Positions 1 through 10,716 of a stretch of DNA of 64,000 nt are shown piece after piece. The DNA is taken from assembly GCA_011009095.1 (NCBI GenBank), contig VTPC01002466.1, positions 3,692-67,691 of the forward strand, read 5' to 3'. The DNA is from Ignelater luminosus. Taxonomy: Eukaryota > Arthropoda > Insecta > Coleoptera > Elateridae. A model generated the notes under the pieces. It saw only the letters and a list, made by a program, of their open reading frames with translations, was not told where the DNA came from and did not search any database. Position 1 is the stretch's first letter, and the number at the start of each line of letters is the position of its first letter. The position numbers and the translations under genes are program-made.

Positions 1-2286
1 AAAGGTCATACGACAAAAGAAGACGATAACAATCTGAATGAGTATTACTCAACTCGATTTGTCATAGAAAAATCATATAAAGCAAAATAAAATAAATTTT
101 AATTACTTATAAAATACCCACATCGTTAATTAGAGAATACCCTATTTATAAACGAAGAAATGGATCAATTAATAAAGTTCAAGGCAATAATGAAATTACC
201 AACTCAATATTATATGTGTACGTACCATAGGCAGTATACGTGACAATTGCGAAAAACATGCATTAAAAAACTTCTAAACTAATGCAAGTACAAGTAATTC
301 AAGGTTGCGATTGTTCTGTTCTAATGCAGTTTCAACCGCAAGGATAAATAATATCAATAACTTGATAGAACCGCATACCTCCTTGATCTTAACTCTCGCG
401 ACTGAAAATCCTGTTCCTGCTTTATGCACCTTAATGTTGGTCAAGGATCTAATAAACATTTTAGAGAATGATTTTGTTGTATTATGGTTATAGTTAAATG
501 TTAACAATGTTTGCTATTTCCGAGTGTTTTAAGATTCAGGGTTATTTACATAGGCGTACGTTAGAGGGCTTTGATAAGTTGCCAGAATATCACTCGTTTC
601 ATTTTGTTTAAGCGGTAGTAAGTACATAGGTGGTTATGATCGGGCGATAACGTGGAACTGAAAAAATCATGTAAACGATAGGAGTGGGAAAACAAATCTG
701 TTATAACCAACGATGGGAAAATAAATTAAAAAGGAAGTTAGACATAGATGTAGAGATAGATATAAAAATATGTATACAGGTAAGAAAGATACAAAACGAA
801 TAGAATTTATGGTTGACATAATAAAACACAGATATTTGTTTATGAAAAAAAAACTAAATCAATTAAAAGAGATAATGCTAATCAAAATGCTTCCCGGTTA
901 TTTTTTGTTGATTATCATGGGTGTATCCTGTTTAAAGTTATTCAAAATGACAGATTTGATGACATCGCAATCTATTACTAATTTTGCTAATAATAGACGC
1001 AGGTGTTAAAAATTGAATCTAAAATAGACCACTGACCACAAAAAAATTTAGCATACGCCCATGATAATTTACCTGTTGCATAAGTTTTCACAGCATATCA
1101 CAACAATACTTTCATCTCAGTTTGCATATTTTTGTATTCATCATTTTGTTTTATTTTTGTATTTTTTCCATATGAAAAAAACTTTGTTAACCATGCCATT
1201 TCAATAATATACTTTCACTGTTTTGCAAAACCACGAAAAGGTCAATTTTATATGCATAGAAATAGTTACAATTAATTGTATATCCTTTTTTCTAATTTAA
1301 TTAACCAAAATATAAAAATAGCCGTTTATTATTATCTTTAATATATTAATTCTAAAAGGAAACTAAAACCTATTTATTGTTTCAATACCTAGATCAATAA
1401 TAAATAAATTTATAGTCGTCATGTTGCACTGCATTGTTAGAATGATGTAGGTTAGAGGTGCAAAGAACTACACACCTAATAAAATACTTTAATAAACTAT
1501 TTTACAATTTGCTCCACGACTGTCTAGAAACAATAGGTAGCCATTGTATATACGTGTGCTTGATTACATTATTGTCAAAGTCATGGCTACGTGCGTAAGG
1601 TGCGTAAAATATGCGTGAGCGTGATACTGGTCCAATTGGCAATCGAACGAGGAAGTTCCAGTAATAAACGTGTTACTATTTTAGTAGTCTGCAGGTTAGC
1701 GCAGTGGGTATGTAATATCAATTATTTTTAGGTGCCCTAGCTTGAAATGATCAGTGCAATGGCATTAAGTGCATTGAGACAGTATAAATAGACCTTTATT
1801 ACACTTCACTGTTACTTTTGTCGCTTTTAATAATTTTACAGTTTGAATTTACATTGGAACCTTGATATTCAACTTCTTAACAAAATGAAAACAATAAAAA
1901 ATTGTTTTGCTTCTTAACTTTTAACTGTTAAATGATAAAACTGTTAGATTTCCTTCAAATTGAGGATACGTAAAGGAAAATAATCGAAAGTAGTAAATTG
2001 TATTTTAAGGTCAATTTCTTCATTACTATAGTGCCTGCAATAAAAATGAAAGCAAGAAAACTTTATTTTTAATTATTTGAACCTCACGAATTCTGTGATA
2101 TGCAGTACATTATGGATTGGACCATACCATTCTTTTGAAATGGAATCATTGAAATGTTTCGTTCATTCTTAAATATGAGGAAATTCCACAAAATAAAGAT
2201 GACAGAAAACAAAAAAACCAATAAATCAACGTCAGTTTTGATCGTTCAATTTATTGGAGATGGAACATTTGGGCTAGTCTTCTTCA
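1..2286. other. AT-rich spacer, no gene recognised
   Basis: No open frame here resembles a known protein, and the short frames present have low-complexity, AT-driven composition. The only structured signal I see is a TATAAATA box followed by a good start context, listed separately. No tandem repeat or inverted repeat stands out. Confidence 0.6.
1783..1886 (+). promoter_or_regulatory. Candidate TATA promoter with short leader
   Basis: TATAAATA at 1783-1790 is followed about 25 bases later by an initiator-like TTCACTG (1805-1811). The first downstream ATG (1884) has the insect-favoured context CAAAATG. That ATG opens only a 10-codon frame before a stop, so it would need to be a short first exon or a non-coding leader, and I see no strong GTAAGT-type donor. 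The arrangement is suggestive only, because TATA-like strings are common in DNA this AT-rich. Confidence 0.2.
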
Positions 2287-2342
2287 CAGGGCCGTGCGGT
2301 AGATTTTCTCAGTATGATGCAAGTCTTCGAAATGCCACCCCT
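2287..2342 (-). repeat. Candidate hAT 3' terminus
   Basis: CAGGGCCGTGCGG begins at 2287. Read on the minus strand, a GGGGTGGCA stretch leads into a CGGCCCTG end, the general shape of termini of ZMYM1-like hAT elements (CAGGG... ends). It lies downstream of the hAT coding remnant on the minus strand, which is where the element's 3' end should be. I could not find a matching terminus or an 8-bp target duplication at the other side near 6100, so the boundary is tentative. Confidence 0.35.
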
Positions 2343-2589
2343 TAAATGTTTCTTTAAAATAACCTTCGATTGTGATATAAAAAACACGGCACAAAATGTA
2401 CGAATACTATTTTTATTTTGAAAATAAGTATAAACTACTTTAAAATAATAATATCAACTACAACAATCTACTACAGTTTTACCCTTTTAACTTTAACTTT
2501 AGCAAATAACTACAGAGACAGGGACTGTTAATAAAATCTTTGGAGCTACAACAGTACTCTGATACAAAGCAATTAAGTTATTTTGGCAC

Positions 2590-4366
2590 AAGCAATTTAA
2601 AACATCCAAAGGTTTCATAGAATGTGGTAGCATTTCGGTTACATTCTTCTTGAAGATCATTTGCATTTATATCTGTTTCATTTTCGACCGAAAGTATTGG
2701 TTGGAGACTGGTAGAATAATTTTCTAGCGTTTTGTCATCTATATCCTTGAGTTTTAAATTGTCACATAAAAACGGAAACTTTGCTATGGTTTCCAGAAGC
2801 GTGAATGGGTCATTGGGAGAATTAAGGGTAATGTCCAGAATATAATTGAAAAAGTTTATTTTTTAAATTTATTCTCCTCTGTTAAGGGTTCGTCGACAGC
2901 TTCTGCATAGTCAAATTGGCGCTTTTTCCTTCTCGCTCTAACTTCAGTTTTGGCAGGAAATTCTGTACTGCATTCAAGATTCTATGCAATCTCATTAGCA
3001 GCAATTTTCATCTGATCATATCTAGTAGATTGTATATAACGTTTCACTTTTTGTATGGTTTCTGATAACATTCTTACACAATCTGACTAATTTATAGCAA
3101 TAGCTTAGAGACTGAATTTATTTCAAATAAGATATCATGCCAAAGAATCACACCGCATATAACATTGTAATTTTTAATATGTTTTGCCAACCCTTTTGCT
3201 TTAACTTTAGTTTCTACATCTCTGTTGACATCTGCTATTATTTGGAATAATGCAACATAGATTTCGCAAAGTTGAGATCGTAAAGCATCTACCCTGCTTG
3301 ACCATCTGGTTCAATGGTTTTAGAGTTAATTGTTCAACCTATTTTTCTAGCATTTCCCAACGCAAAACCAGAAAAAAAGTGTAAAGTTCTTGTACAATAG
3401 AAAAAAAAAGTTGTTTCTGTAGAAGAAGACGCTGATCATTCACAACTAGGTTTAAAGAATGGCATGCGCAGGACATAAAACTCCTTTGGATATTTTTCAA
3501 CTATTCTATTTTGTACGCCCTTTCTTACTTCTTTCATATTAGCCACTTGAACTCAAAACCTAACCTTTTCAAATGTGTCAGAATAAGTTCTGTCAAAACC
3601 GTCTCCGATTGAATCACTACCTTCAAAAAAATCAATGAGGAATTCTTCAATTTCATATTTACTTTGAATGGAGTTAAAAGCGACAACTCTTATTGTTAAT
3701 GAGAGCTGTTCAATATGACTTACTACGTCTGGGGTACAATCGGCGATTATCGAAAAACATTTAGCGATTTTTGTTATTTCGACAATCTTCCTAAACATTA
3801 CATTTCCCATCAAATTTATCAATTCATCTTGTATATTATTGCTTAGATAAGTCACAGACCATTTATCAAACTCGCGCTGAACTCTCCTAATATGCTTTTC
3901 CATAACTGGACCAAACTCAGAAAGCAATTCTACCAACTTGAAGAAGTTTTCGTTATTAGGCTGAAACAAATGTTCAGTTGTTCCACGAACAGCTAAGCAT
4001 TGTGAGGCCAATAGTATAATTATTGACATAATTCTTTTTAGAACTCCTCTCCAATGCTGAATCTCCATATCCATAATTCGTTGATACTCGGCGTCAATAG
4101 TTTTTTTCTGTTTTAATCGAATGTCTAATTGTTTCCATGCTCTAAAAGCATTTCGTGCATTGTGAGGGCTCTTATAAGATTTCCCCAGTCAGAATAGCCT
4201 TTTTTGGGCTAGTCACTAATAGCAGACGAATTATTAAATAATATACAACAAAAGCAAAAAACGGCATTATTTATAACAGAGTAAATCAAGCAGCTTCTCT
4301 CAACGACTTCACCATTGCTCAACACTTTCAAATAATGCGATGGCGAAAATCTACGTCTTCCTTTAT
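2590..4366 (-). pseudogene. hAT/ZMYM1-like transposase remnant, TTF and DUF4371 part
   Basis: Read on the minus strand from 4366, the translation shows a TTF-type segment (RRFSPSHYLKVLSNGE, then DAVFCFCC-like AVFCFCCILF, then KKGYSDWGN). A 173-aa open stretch (4074-3553) follows, matching the DUF4371 region of ZMYM1-like hAT proteins: WRGVLKRI, LAVRGTTEHL, NFFKLVELLSEF, DCTPDVVSHIEQLSL. Downstream to about 2590 the similarity continues in fragments (for example DKTLENYSTSLQPILS) with several stops and frame changes. The C-terminal hAT dimerisation block (ERSF..LK..LRS) is not found. This is a non-functional copy of a family common in insects; the protein normally acts as a hAT transposase or a domesticated derivative. 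Its N-terminal part lies at 5674-6059, separated by an inserted mariner. Confidence 0.8.
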
Positions 4367-4368
4367 TA

Positions 4369-4397
4369 CACCCTGTGTCTAAAAAGTTCGGTGAATG
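4369..4397. repeat. Mariner terminal inverted repeat, left
   Basis: 29 bp identical to the reverse complement of 5643-5671; the next base differs. It is flanked on the outside by TA at 4367-4368. Confidence 0.95.
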
Positions 4398-4440
4398 ATA
4401 TGGTAAAAAGAAAAAAACATGTTCCTAATGGTAAATACCT

Positions 4441-5484
4441 TTATTGACCTTCAAAATAATCTCCACCAGCCACAACACACCTCTGACAACGGTCGTATAA
4501 CGCTTGTAAACTGTTGGAGAAGTCTTGATGTGGAATCGTGTGTAGAATACCCGTTACACGTTGCTGAATTTCGTCGATGTCCGCAAACCGTGATCCCTTT
4601 AAGGCCTGCTTAAGACGTGGAAACAAGAAATAATCAGCAGGCGCCAGATCTGGAGAGTACGGTGGATGTTGCAAAACCGTGACGCCATGCTGAGTCAAAT
4701 ATTGTTGTACCATGATGCTCGTATGCGAAGGTGCATTGTCGTGCAGTAACATCCACTTTCCTGTCTGGTACTTCTGTGGCCTAACGCGCCGGATGCGCAG
4801 TAACAAACGTTTGAGAACCTCCAGGTAGAATGTGGCATTCACCGTTTGGCCAGCAGGAACAAATTCTTTATGAATCATTCCGTCTTTGTCGAAAAATGCG
4901 ATCAACATGGTCTTCACTTTGGATTTTTCGGCACGGCATTTTGTTGGTCGCGGAGAAGACGGTGACCGCCATTCCATCGATTGTCTTTTCGTTGCGGGGT
5001 CGTACTGGTAACACCAAGACTCGTCTCCTGTAACAATGGAACCCAGAAAGGTTGGATCCCTGTCACACGTATCGATGAAATCGCCAGAGGTCTCACAACG
5101 TCTTGCTTTTTGTTCATCTGTTAGCATGTGCGGCACAAATCGCGAACAAATCTTGCGTTTGCCCAATTCTTCATGGACGATGGTCCCTACTGTGTCTTTG
5201 CTAATGCTCAATTCTTCTGCTATTAATCGCAGAGTCAATCGCCGATCGTTTGTTAGCAGCACTCGCACGCGTTCGGTGTTTTCTGGTGTCCTGCTTGTGC
5301 ATGGCCGGCCTGAACGTGGTTCGTCCTCAACAGATTCCCTACCAGCGCGAAGGCGAACAAACCACTCATACACACATTTCCTACTCACAGCATCCTGCCC
5401 GTACACATGCACCAACATCTGATGGGTTTCTGTCGCCGTTTTACCCAATTTGAAACAGAACTTAATGTTGTGTCGTTGCTCCAT
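4441..5484 (-). CDS. Mariner transposase, D,D(34)D, apparently intact
   Basis: This enzyme cuts and rejoins the mariner ends. The 347-aa length is normal for the family. I chose the ATG at 5484 because the protein then starts MEQRHNIKFCFKLGKTA, the usual mariner opening; the upstream in-frame extension to 5562 is not family-like. Visible blocks are a two-part HTH region (about residues 1-110, including the linker DEPRSGRP), the linker motif FVPHML (116-121, a variant of WVPHEL), and the catalytic residues D154 (TGDESW), D249 (LHDNAPSH) and D284 (LAPADYFLF). Exactly 34 residues separate the second and third aspartates. The C-terminus GGDYFEGQ is also typical. No stop or frameshift is present. 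Activity is inferred from the intact structure only. Confidence 0.95.
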   Translation of the reverse strand: MEQRHNIKFCFKLGKTATETHQMLVHVYGQDAVSRKCVYEWFVRLRAGRESVEDEPRSGRPCTSRTPENTERVRVLLTNDRRLTLRLIAEELSISKDTVGTIVHEELGKRKICSRFVPHMLTDEQKARRCETSGDFIDTCDRDPTFLGSIVTGDESWCYQYDPATKRQSMEWRSPSSPRPTKCRAEKSKVKTMLIAFFDKDGMIHKEFVPAGQTVNATFYLEVLKRLLLRIRRVRPQKYQTGKWMLLHDNAPSHTSIMVQQYLTQHGVTVLQHPPYSPDLAPADYFLFPRLKQALKGSRFADIDEIQQRVTGILHTIPHQDFSNSLQALYDRCQRCVVAGGDYFEGQ

Positions 5485-5642
5485 GACGCGTACTATTCGG
5501 GTCACTCTATTAGACTGAATGCAATAAGCAATGCACAACAGTCTTCGAGCTCGTACCGACACAGTTCACGTCCAGACATGTTCGTGCGTGTCTACAATGG
5601 CACGCGAGCCTCTATCAAACTGTTAATACACAATTATGAGAC

Positions 5643-5671
5643 CATTCACCGAACTTTTTAGACACAGGGTG
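5643..5671. repeat. Mariner terminal inverted repeat, right
   Basis: Reverse complement of the left terminus over 29 bp without mismatch. It is followed by TA at 5672-5673. Confidence 0.95.
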
Positions 5672-5673
5672 TA

Positions 5674-6059
5674 ATAGGAAACTCGAATGCTCTAATTTGA
5701 TATGGATCCCTCTCAACCAAAATTTGACGAGTTTCAGATGACATGCAGAAAGCATTCCATAATGCAAAATCAGAAGGAATTTTGATTAATATCTGCTGGC
5801 TGCCACTGTTATTGCTACCCGGCTCTTGAGGAACTTCTGATGGTATTATTTTTTGGCTGCCTTCAACAATTTCTTCTGGTAGGGATTGGGGCGACACTGA
5901 GTTTTTATTTGCCAAATGTGATGTGAACGGCTCATCTAAACAGGACTTTTGTACTAAGAATTCCTTCATAACATAGCTTAGCTTTCTTCCTTGTTTTTCC
6001 TTCTTTAAGCGTTTCTTTGTATATTGACTTCCAGACATTTTTTTCCTTTTTTGTTCCAT
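5674..6059 (-). pseudogene. hAT/ZMYM1-like protein, N-terminal part
   Basis: On the minus strand an ATG at 6059 opens a frame with a basic start (KKRLKKEKQGRK) that ends in the segment DPYQIRAFEFPI. This segment precedes the TTF domain in ZMYM1-like hAT proteins. The last codons before the mariner insertion read into the TTF segment found on the other side (starting KGRRRFSPS), so the two fragments were one coding region. The frame upstream of 6059 shows nothing recognisable, and no hAT terminus is visible. The full gene is dead because of stops in the downstream part, independently of the mariner. Confidence 0.75.
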
Positions 6060-6402
6060 ACTGTAATAAAAATATTAAATAAAAATTCACAGTCCTTCGC
6101 AGAGATGCAACCAAGAGGAGGGTAAGGTCATTGAAAATGATTAAATATGATGATGTTTATCATGCTATAAAAATAGGGTAGATAAAGTAACGATAGAAAT
6201 GAGTTGCAAAGCTAGTAAGTATAACAGAACATAATAAATAGATAATAAATATCTGTCAAATTCACAGCTAGCAGCCGTTTTGACATATGCCTTTCTTTAA
6301 CTTGTTATTGTATTGTCTTCACTTCAACGTATATGAATTTGGTAAAAAATAGAGCAATAAATGACGAACGCAAAAGTAGGCAAATGCAAATATTTCCTGA
6401 GC

Positions 6403-6404
<2 letters not shown>
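6060..6404. other. AT-rich spacer
   Basis: No recognisable gene. The 5' end of the hAT element should lie in or near this stretch, but no CAGGG-type terminus is visible. Confidence 0.5.

Positions 6405-6474
<70 letters not shown>
6405..6474. repeat. Compound microsatellite (CT)15(ATCT)10
   Basis: Fifteen CT units (6405-6434) pass directly into ten perfect ATCT units (6435-6474), then two more CT units. The array has no interruption, as expected of a young, length-variable microsatellite. Confidence 0.98.
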
Positions 6475-6478
6475 CTCT

Positions 6479-7590
6479 CCATCACACACAGAACGCAAGA
6501 AGTAGCTCAATAATACTAACTTTAAAATCAAATATTGTCAATAATTAATTGTAAGTTCAAAGCAGAACTTTCAGCACGTAACTCGTGTAATTGTCTTTTG
6601 TGATAATTACCGCCTCAGCTTTTAGAAGCGGCCACGTGGTATATTACAAGCAAAGATAATAGCTTTGCGCTGTCAGATCAAAAATCTTTTGGAGAGCGCT
6701 CGCTAACAATGCACCTGCACCAGGAACCGAAATAAAAGGGTACCGAAAGTGCTTAGGCAGAAGCGTGCGATATAATCGTATACATCAATATCGGAATAAC
6801 ATATATAGACCAATATACAAATGCGTTGCGTAAAGATTTTTAATTACTGAATGGTTCAAATTGTGTTTCGATTTCGCTGCTGATGCGACCACCTCTCTGC
6901 ATCATAGCACGGCACCGCCCTGCTTCTTCATACTTACAGTGTTAAAGAACATAAACCAAACGCACATCTATCAATTGTTACCTGTACCGTATACCTACAA
7001 ACGTTTTTCAAAATACTACTACACCCATATGCATTATCACAGCATCATCTCATTCATGAAACTGTAGGAAAGGTGCATAATAAATGTCATATCCAAACAG
7101 TATTTATCGACCTGGAGTTATGAGTACTTTGAGAGGAATTCCTTGACGAATTCTCTTTTACGTACCTTCAAGTGATCACTAGAAAATTTAAAAAGGAAGG
7201 AAACATAAGAAAAATTTTGATTTCTTTCTGCTAAGTTTTGTTGTGGAAGCTTTGATCTGCCCATAACTGTAAGATTTGGACTTCTTTGTACAACTCTTCT
7301 GCAACATAAAGTTTTATTGGTTTGGCATCATCATGCCTTATAGGGGCAGGTCAAACATCCATCAAAGAATCAGGCAGAGTTAAAATTAAAAGTTTCTATC
7401 TTAAGAAAATGTCGCTACTCATTTTGGGCATGAAAAATTACAACAAAATCTAAAGTTAATACGGGCAAGCCTTTTGGTTGTTCTAGTGAATGTTTCAAAA
7501 AATCAAGATAATTTCTTTTCTTATAATACATTCTTCTTGTAATGGTGCCTTTTCATTCAATTACTGCTGACGTCTACTGTTTCATGCCTT
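6479..7590. other. Spacer without recognised gene
   Basis: Contains short open frames on both strands (for example 6861-7067 plus) with no family resemblance. Around 7110-7590 the minus strand is semi-open with several stops, but I could not match it to anything. There is one CACGTGG E-box-like site near 6632. Confidence 0.4.
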
Positions 7591-8438
7591 ATGCGGGTTG
7601 TGCCTGAAAACATCGATGCTGTGCGTGAACTGATTAAACAAGATCGTCATGTGGCATACCGTGAGATTGAGGCATCTTTGGGCATTAGTATGACTAGCAT
7701 CAACAAGATATTACATGATCATTTGGCCGTAAAAAAAATTTGTTCCCGTTGGATCCCGCATAACCAGACCAATGCTCAAAAGAAGGCTCGCGTCGACTGG
7801 TGCATTGAAATGTTGAAAAAATTTGCGAAAGGTGCATCAAATGCTGTGTATAACATCTGCACAGCTGACGAATCATGGATCTACGCATATGACCCCGAAA
7901 CAAGACAGCAATCAACTGTGTGGGTCTTTCAAGACGAGCCAAATCCAACAAAAGTTGTTCGCGGAAGAAGCACATCGAAGCAAATGGTTGCCTGTTTCTT
8001 TGGCATTACCGGTCATGTGGCAACAGTGACGTTAGAGCAACGTAAGACAGTCAACTCTAAATGGTACACAACCATTTGTTTGCCAGAAGTCATTGGAGAA
8101 ATTCGGAAAACTTCAAAGAAGAGGCGAATCATTCTTCATCATGACAATGCAAGCTCTCACACCGCTGCTCAAACAATTGAATATTTAACCAGCCAGAAGG
8201 TCGAGTTGATGGGCCATCCACCATACAGCCCTGATTTGGCACCCAATGACTTCTTTTTATTCCCGTACATCAAAAACAAACTGCGTGGTCAACTATTTTC
8301 AACATCAGAAGAAGCCGTTTTTTGTTTCAAAACGCATATTTTGGAGCTGCCTCAGAGTGGAAAAAATGCTTCGAAAATTGGTTCAAACGCATGGAAAAGT
8401 GTATCAATCTTAATGGAGAATATTTTGAAAAACAATAA
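7591..8438 (+). pseudogene. Mariner transposase, 5'-truncated and frameshifted
   Basis: The open frame matches a D,D(34)D mariner transposase from the second HTH onward (PENIDAVRELIKQDRH). Visible motifs are SRWIPHNQT (residues 52-60), D93 (TADESWIYAYDPETRQQS), D185 (HHDNASSH) and D220 (LAPNDFFLFP), with 34 residues between the last two. About 80 N-terminal residues are absent upstream. Near 8358 the frame is lost: after ELPQS the family C-terminus (KCFENWF...GEYFEKQ) continues in another frame to a stop at 8436-8438. The pattern fits loss of four bases in a GAGT repeat. All catalytic residues survive, but the protein cannot be full length. Confidence 0.9.
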
Positions 8439-8472
8439 AACTAGTTTTATACTTGTTTTTTCATTGTTAGGC

Positions 8473-8496
8473 CAGGAATATAAATAGCAACCCTCG
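8473..8496. repeat. 3' terminal repeat of the truncated mariner
   Basis: After the transposase, the sequence AAATAGCAACCCTCG ends at 8496 and is followed by TA. Its reverse complement starts CGAGGGTTGC, a common mariner terminus. No partner is visible upstream of 7591, which agrees with a 5' truncation. Confidence 0.65.
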
Positions 8497-8660
8497 TAGT
8501 AGTTGACACATATTTACGTTAAGATTGATTTGTGTGATTTTGTCATTCACACGATATCCATAATGTAAAATTAGAAAAACTGTAAACTAACGAATAGCAA
8601 GATATAGAAAAGCAATTGAAACTATAAGTAGTTTCCGGAATAAAAGGAATGGAACACAAC

Positions 8661-8898
8661 TGTCGGGGACACGATTCCCTTAATGGTGTCAGAGACGCTA
8701 ACCTTTTTTGTAAAAAAAGGAGAGTTTTGTTGTCAGATGTCAGTTGATATTCTATTTTTTTGGGCGATTCATATTTTGTACGTTTTGTTAAAGAAAAGGT
8801 TTATTTATTATTTATTGTAACTTGTGACGCTTGTTTTGTATAATAAAGTAAAAAGTTCAAACTTGAGAAAACTGATAGTTTTGCTTTTGAGTTTGACA
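8661..8898 (+). repeat. 5' LTR of BEL/Pao element
   Basis: It begins TGTCGGGGACACGATTCCC and ends TTTGACA, placed by the TG...CA rule and the primer-binding site five bases downstream. An AATAAA signal occurs near 8843. The left boundary depends on the BEL-like start motif alone, since there is no 3' copy to compare. Confidence 0.65.
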
Positions 8899-8903
8899 TT
8901 TTC

Positions 8904-8919
8904 TGGCGACCGTGACAGG
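8904..8919 (+). other. Primer-binding site of BEL/Pao element
   Basis: TGGCGACCGTGACAGG lies just inside the 5' LTR. This string is characteristic of insect BEL/Pao elements, where it anneals the tRNA primer for minus-strand synthesis. Confidence 0.7.
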
Positions 8920-9060
8920 GCTTTCGATAATTTCGCGAGTTGAAACAATATTGACAAGCTTTTACTTTGTATACAGTGGTTTGACCGAGTTTGTCGTGTG
9001 TTTTTACGAGTTGTCGCGTAAACAGTTTAGTGTTGTTTGGAAGCCCTAAAAAAGGAAAGA

Positions 9061-9624
9061 AAAGTGAAACGCAGTGCCTTCACTAAGAGTGTCAAACATT
9101 GGAAGAGTTACTGGCAGTTGAACAGAAGGAATGGCATTCGATTGAAGTGACATGGGAACTGATTAAAGAATATTACACAGCAGTCTAAGTAAGTGAAGAG
9201 AAGGTACATGTAGCTCTTCAAGAAGCGGACGCGGATGAAAAGGTCCTAGAAGAGGAACTGGATGTCAAAAGCGAATATTACAAGTCATATACCAGTAGTA
9301 AGTCAAAGCCGATACCAATTGCCGGATTCTCAAGGTAAGAGAAAATCTAAATTACCTGTAATAGAATTGAAGCAGCTTGATAGGGACGTGAGGCATTGGC
9401 TCAGTTTCTGGGCCCAGTTCAAGAAGATACACGAAAACCTGGATATAGACTTGGACGACAAGATTTCGTACTTAATCCAAGCCACTTTACCTGGTAGCAG
9501 AGCAAGACAAGTTGTGGAAAGTTCCCCTACTATGCAAGAGAATTACGAAAACATTATAGATAGTTTAAAGTCTAGATTTGGTAGCGAGGACTTGCAGATC
9601 GAAGTTTGTTCGAGAGCTACTTAA
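9061..9624 (+). pseudogene. BEL/Pao gag with DUF1759, truncated
   Basis: Gag forms the retrotransposon particle. The upstream part (AFTKSVK..., with a stop near 9187) is the usual N-terminal helical region. From the ATG at 9262 the DUF1759 core is clear: KLPVIELKQLDRDVRHWLSF, FKKIHENLDIDLDDK and SLKSRFGSEDLQIEV. After QIEV a one-base shift is needed to follow the family sequence (VRELLNLIL). The remainder of gag, including any zinc knuckle, is gone, and RT sequence begins about 20 bases later in the same frame as the DUF1759 part. Confidence 0.85.
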
Positions 9625-9645
9625 CCTTATTTTAGATATTGTTAT

Positions 9646-10240
9646 TTGAAGTTCGGGGATCAGAAGATAGGTGTCGTGTCTGATATTCGCAAAGCTTTCC
9701 TACAGAAACGTTTACATGAAGCAGACGGAGACATTTTGCAATTTCTTTGGGTTAATGCAGATGGCGATGAGATAATCTATCGACACAAGCGAAGAGTATT
9801 TGGTGTGAACCGTAGTCCATTTCTTTTGGGAGCTACGATCAATTCTCAAGACCTACAACGATGTGAAACCAAAGATGTCAACTGTTCTGTTGAAACCGTA
9901 TCACAATTACAGAAAAGCTTTTATGTTGACAACTGCATGACTAGTGTACCAAGTGAAATGGTTCTCAAACGGTTTATTCGAGAATCCAGTGCCATAATGA
10001 GTCAAGGTTGTTTTGATCTCAGATAATGGGAGTTCACTGATATTTCCAAGAAAAATGGGGAGTCATCAGTATTTGTTCTCGGGTTGAACTGGAATACCCA
10101 ACGCGATACTTTGTCAGTAGTTGAGAGCAATGTCGAGAATGTTGAATTTTTTTGAATAATGTGTCACAAAAAGGGTTATTCTGTCGACCGCACAGACGAT
10201 ATTTGATCCTATTGGCTTCACTTGTCCGACTACTCCTATT
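9646..10240 (+). pseudogene. BEL/Pao reverse transcriptase, C-terminal half
   Basis: The open part (9646-10026) starts mid-domain at KIGVVSDIRKAFLQ, which carries the first catalytic aspartate region, and reaches the catalytic box FYVDNCMTS. YVDN rather than YVDD is seen in some Pao members, so I do not treat it as a mutation. After a stop at 10024-10026 the family sequence continues (SVFVLGLNWNTQRDTLSVV, then FDPIGFTCP in another frame). The fingers subdomain is absent through the gag-RT deletion. Confidence 0.85.
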
Positions 10241-10716
10241 TCTACGTTATTGTTACAACGTATCTGGCAACAGCAATTATCATGGGATATGCCTGTTGAC
10301 GAAGAGATCAAGTCGTCATTTTTGAAATGGCTGCGACAAGTCAGATGTTTGTTCCCAAATGAGACTGGAATATCGCAGAATTCTAGTCTACATCTTTTTT
10401 GCGATGCGATGCCTATGCAGCTGAGGTATTTCTAAGAATATGCCATCAAGGAGAGGTGCACGTCAATTTGCTGTTAGCCAAAGCCTGAGTGGCACCGTTA
10501 CGCTGAATGACGATACCACGGTTGGAATTACTTGCTGCGACTATTGGAGCAAGGCTTTATGCCTCAATTAAACAAAGTTTGAATTTTGAGAGAAAGAGTT
10601 TCTTTTGGAGTGATTCATCTACCGTCTTGTCCTGGATAGGAGGCTCGGAGGAGTGGGCACCTTTCGTGATAAATCGAGTTAAAGAGATCTCGTCTCTAAC
10701 AAATTACAATAGTTAG
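10241..10716 (+). pseudogene. BEL/Pao connection and RNase H
   Basis: LLQRIWQQQLSWDMPVDEEI (about 10245-10310) is the Pao connection segment. The RNase H part is marked by TIPRLELLAATIGARLY (10508 onward) and FFWSDSSTVLSWI. RNase H removes the RNA template during reverse transcription. The segment is split by frame changes near 10430-10500 and ends at a stop at 10714-10716. Confidence 0.85.

Larger units (their letters stand above)
4369..5671 (-). mobile_element. Complete mariner element inserted in the hAT remnant
   Basis: The two ends are perfect inverted repeats of 29 bp (4369-4397 and 5643-5671), beginning CACCCTGTGTCTAAAAAG. Both sides carry the TA dinucleotide expected of mariner insertion (4367-4368 and 5672-5673). 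The 1303-bp length is typical of mariner, and the single transposase gene is uninterrupted. The element lies within a hAT coding remnant whose reading frame resumes exactly across the insertion. Perfect termini plus an open gene suggest a recent insertion. I do not assign a subfamily with certainty. Confidence 0.95.

Noticed and set aside
1692..1760. tRNA or tRNA-derived SINE (A-box-like TTAGCGCAGTGGGTA)
   Set aside because: No convincing B box (GGTTCGANTCC) at the right distance and no cloverleaf arms.
9940..9955. YVDN in the BEL/Pao RT as an inactivating mutation
   Set aside because: YVDN occurs in some Pao-group elements, so it cannot be called a defect from this copy alone.
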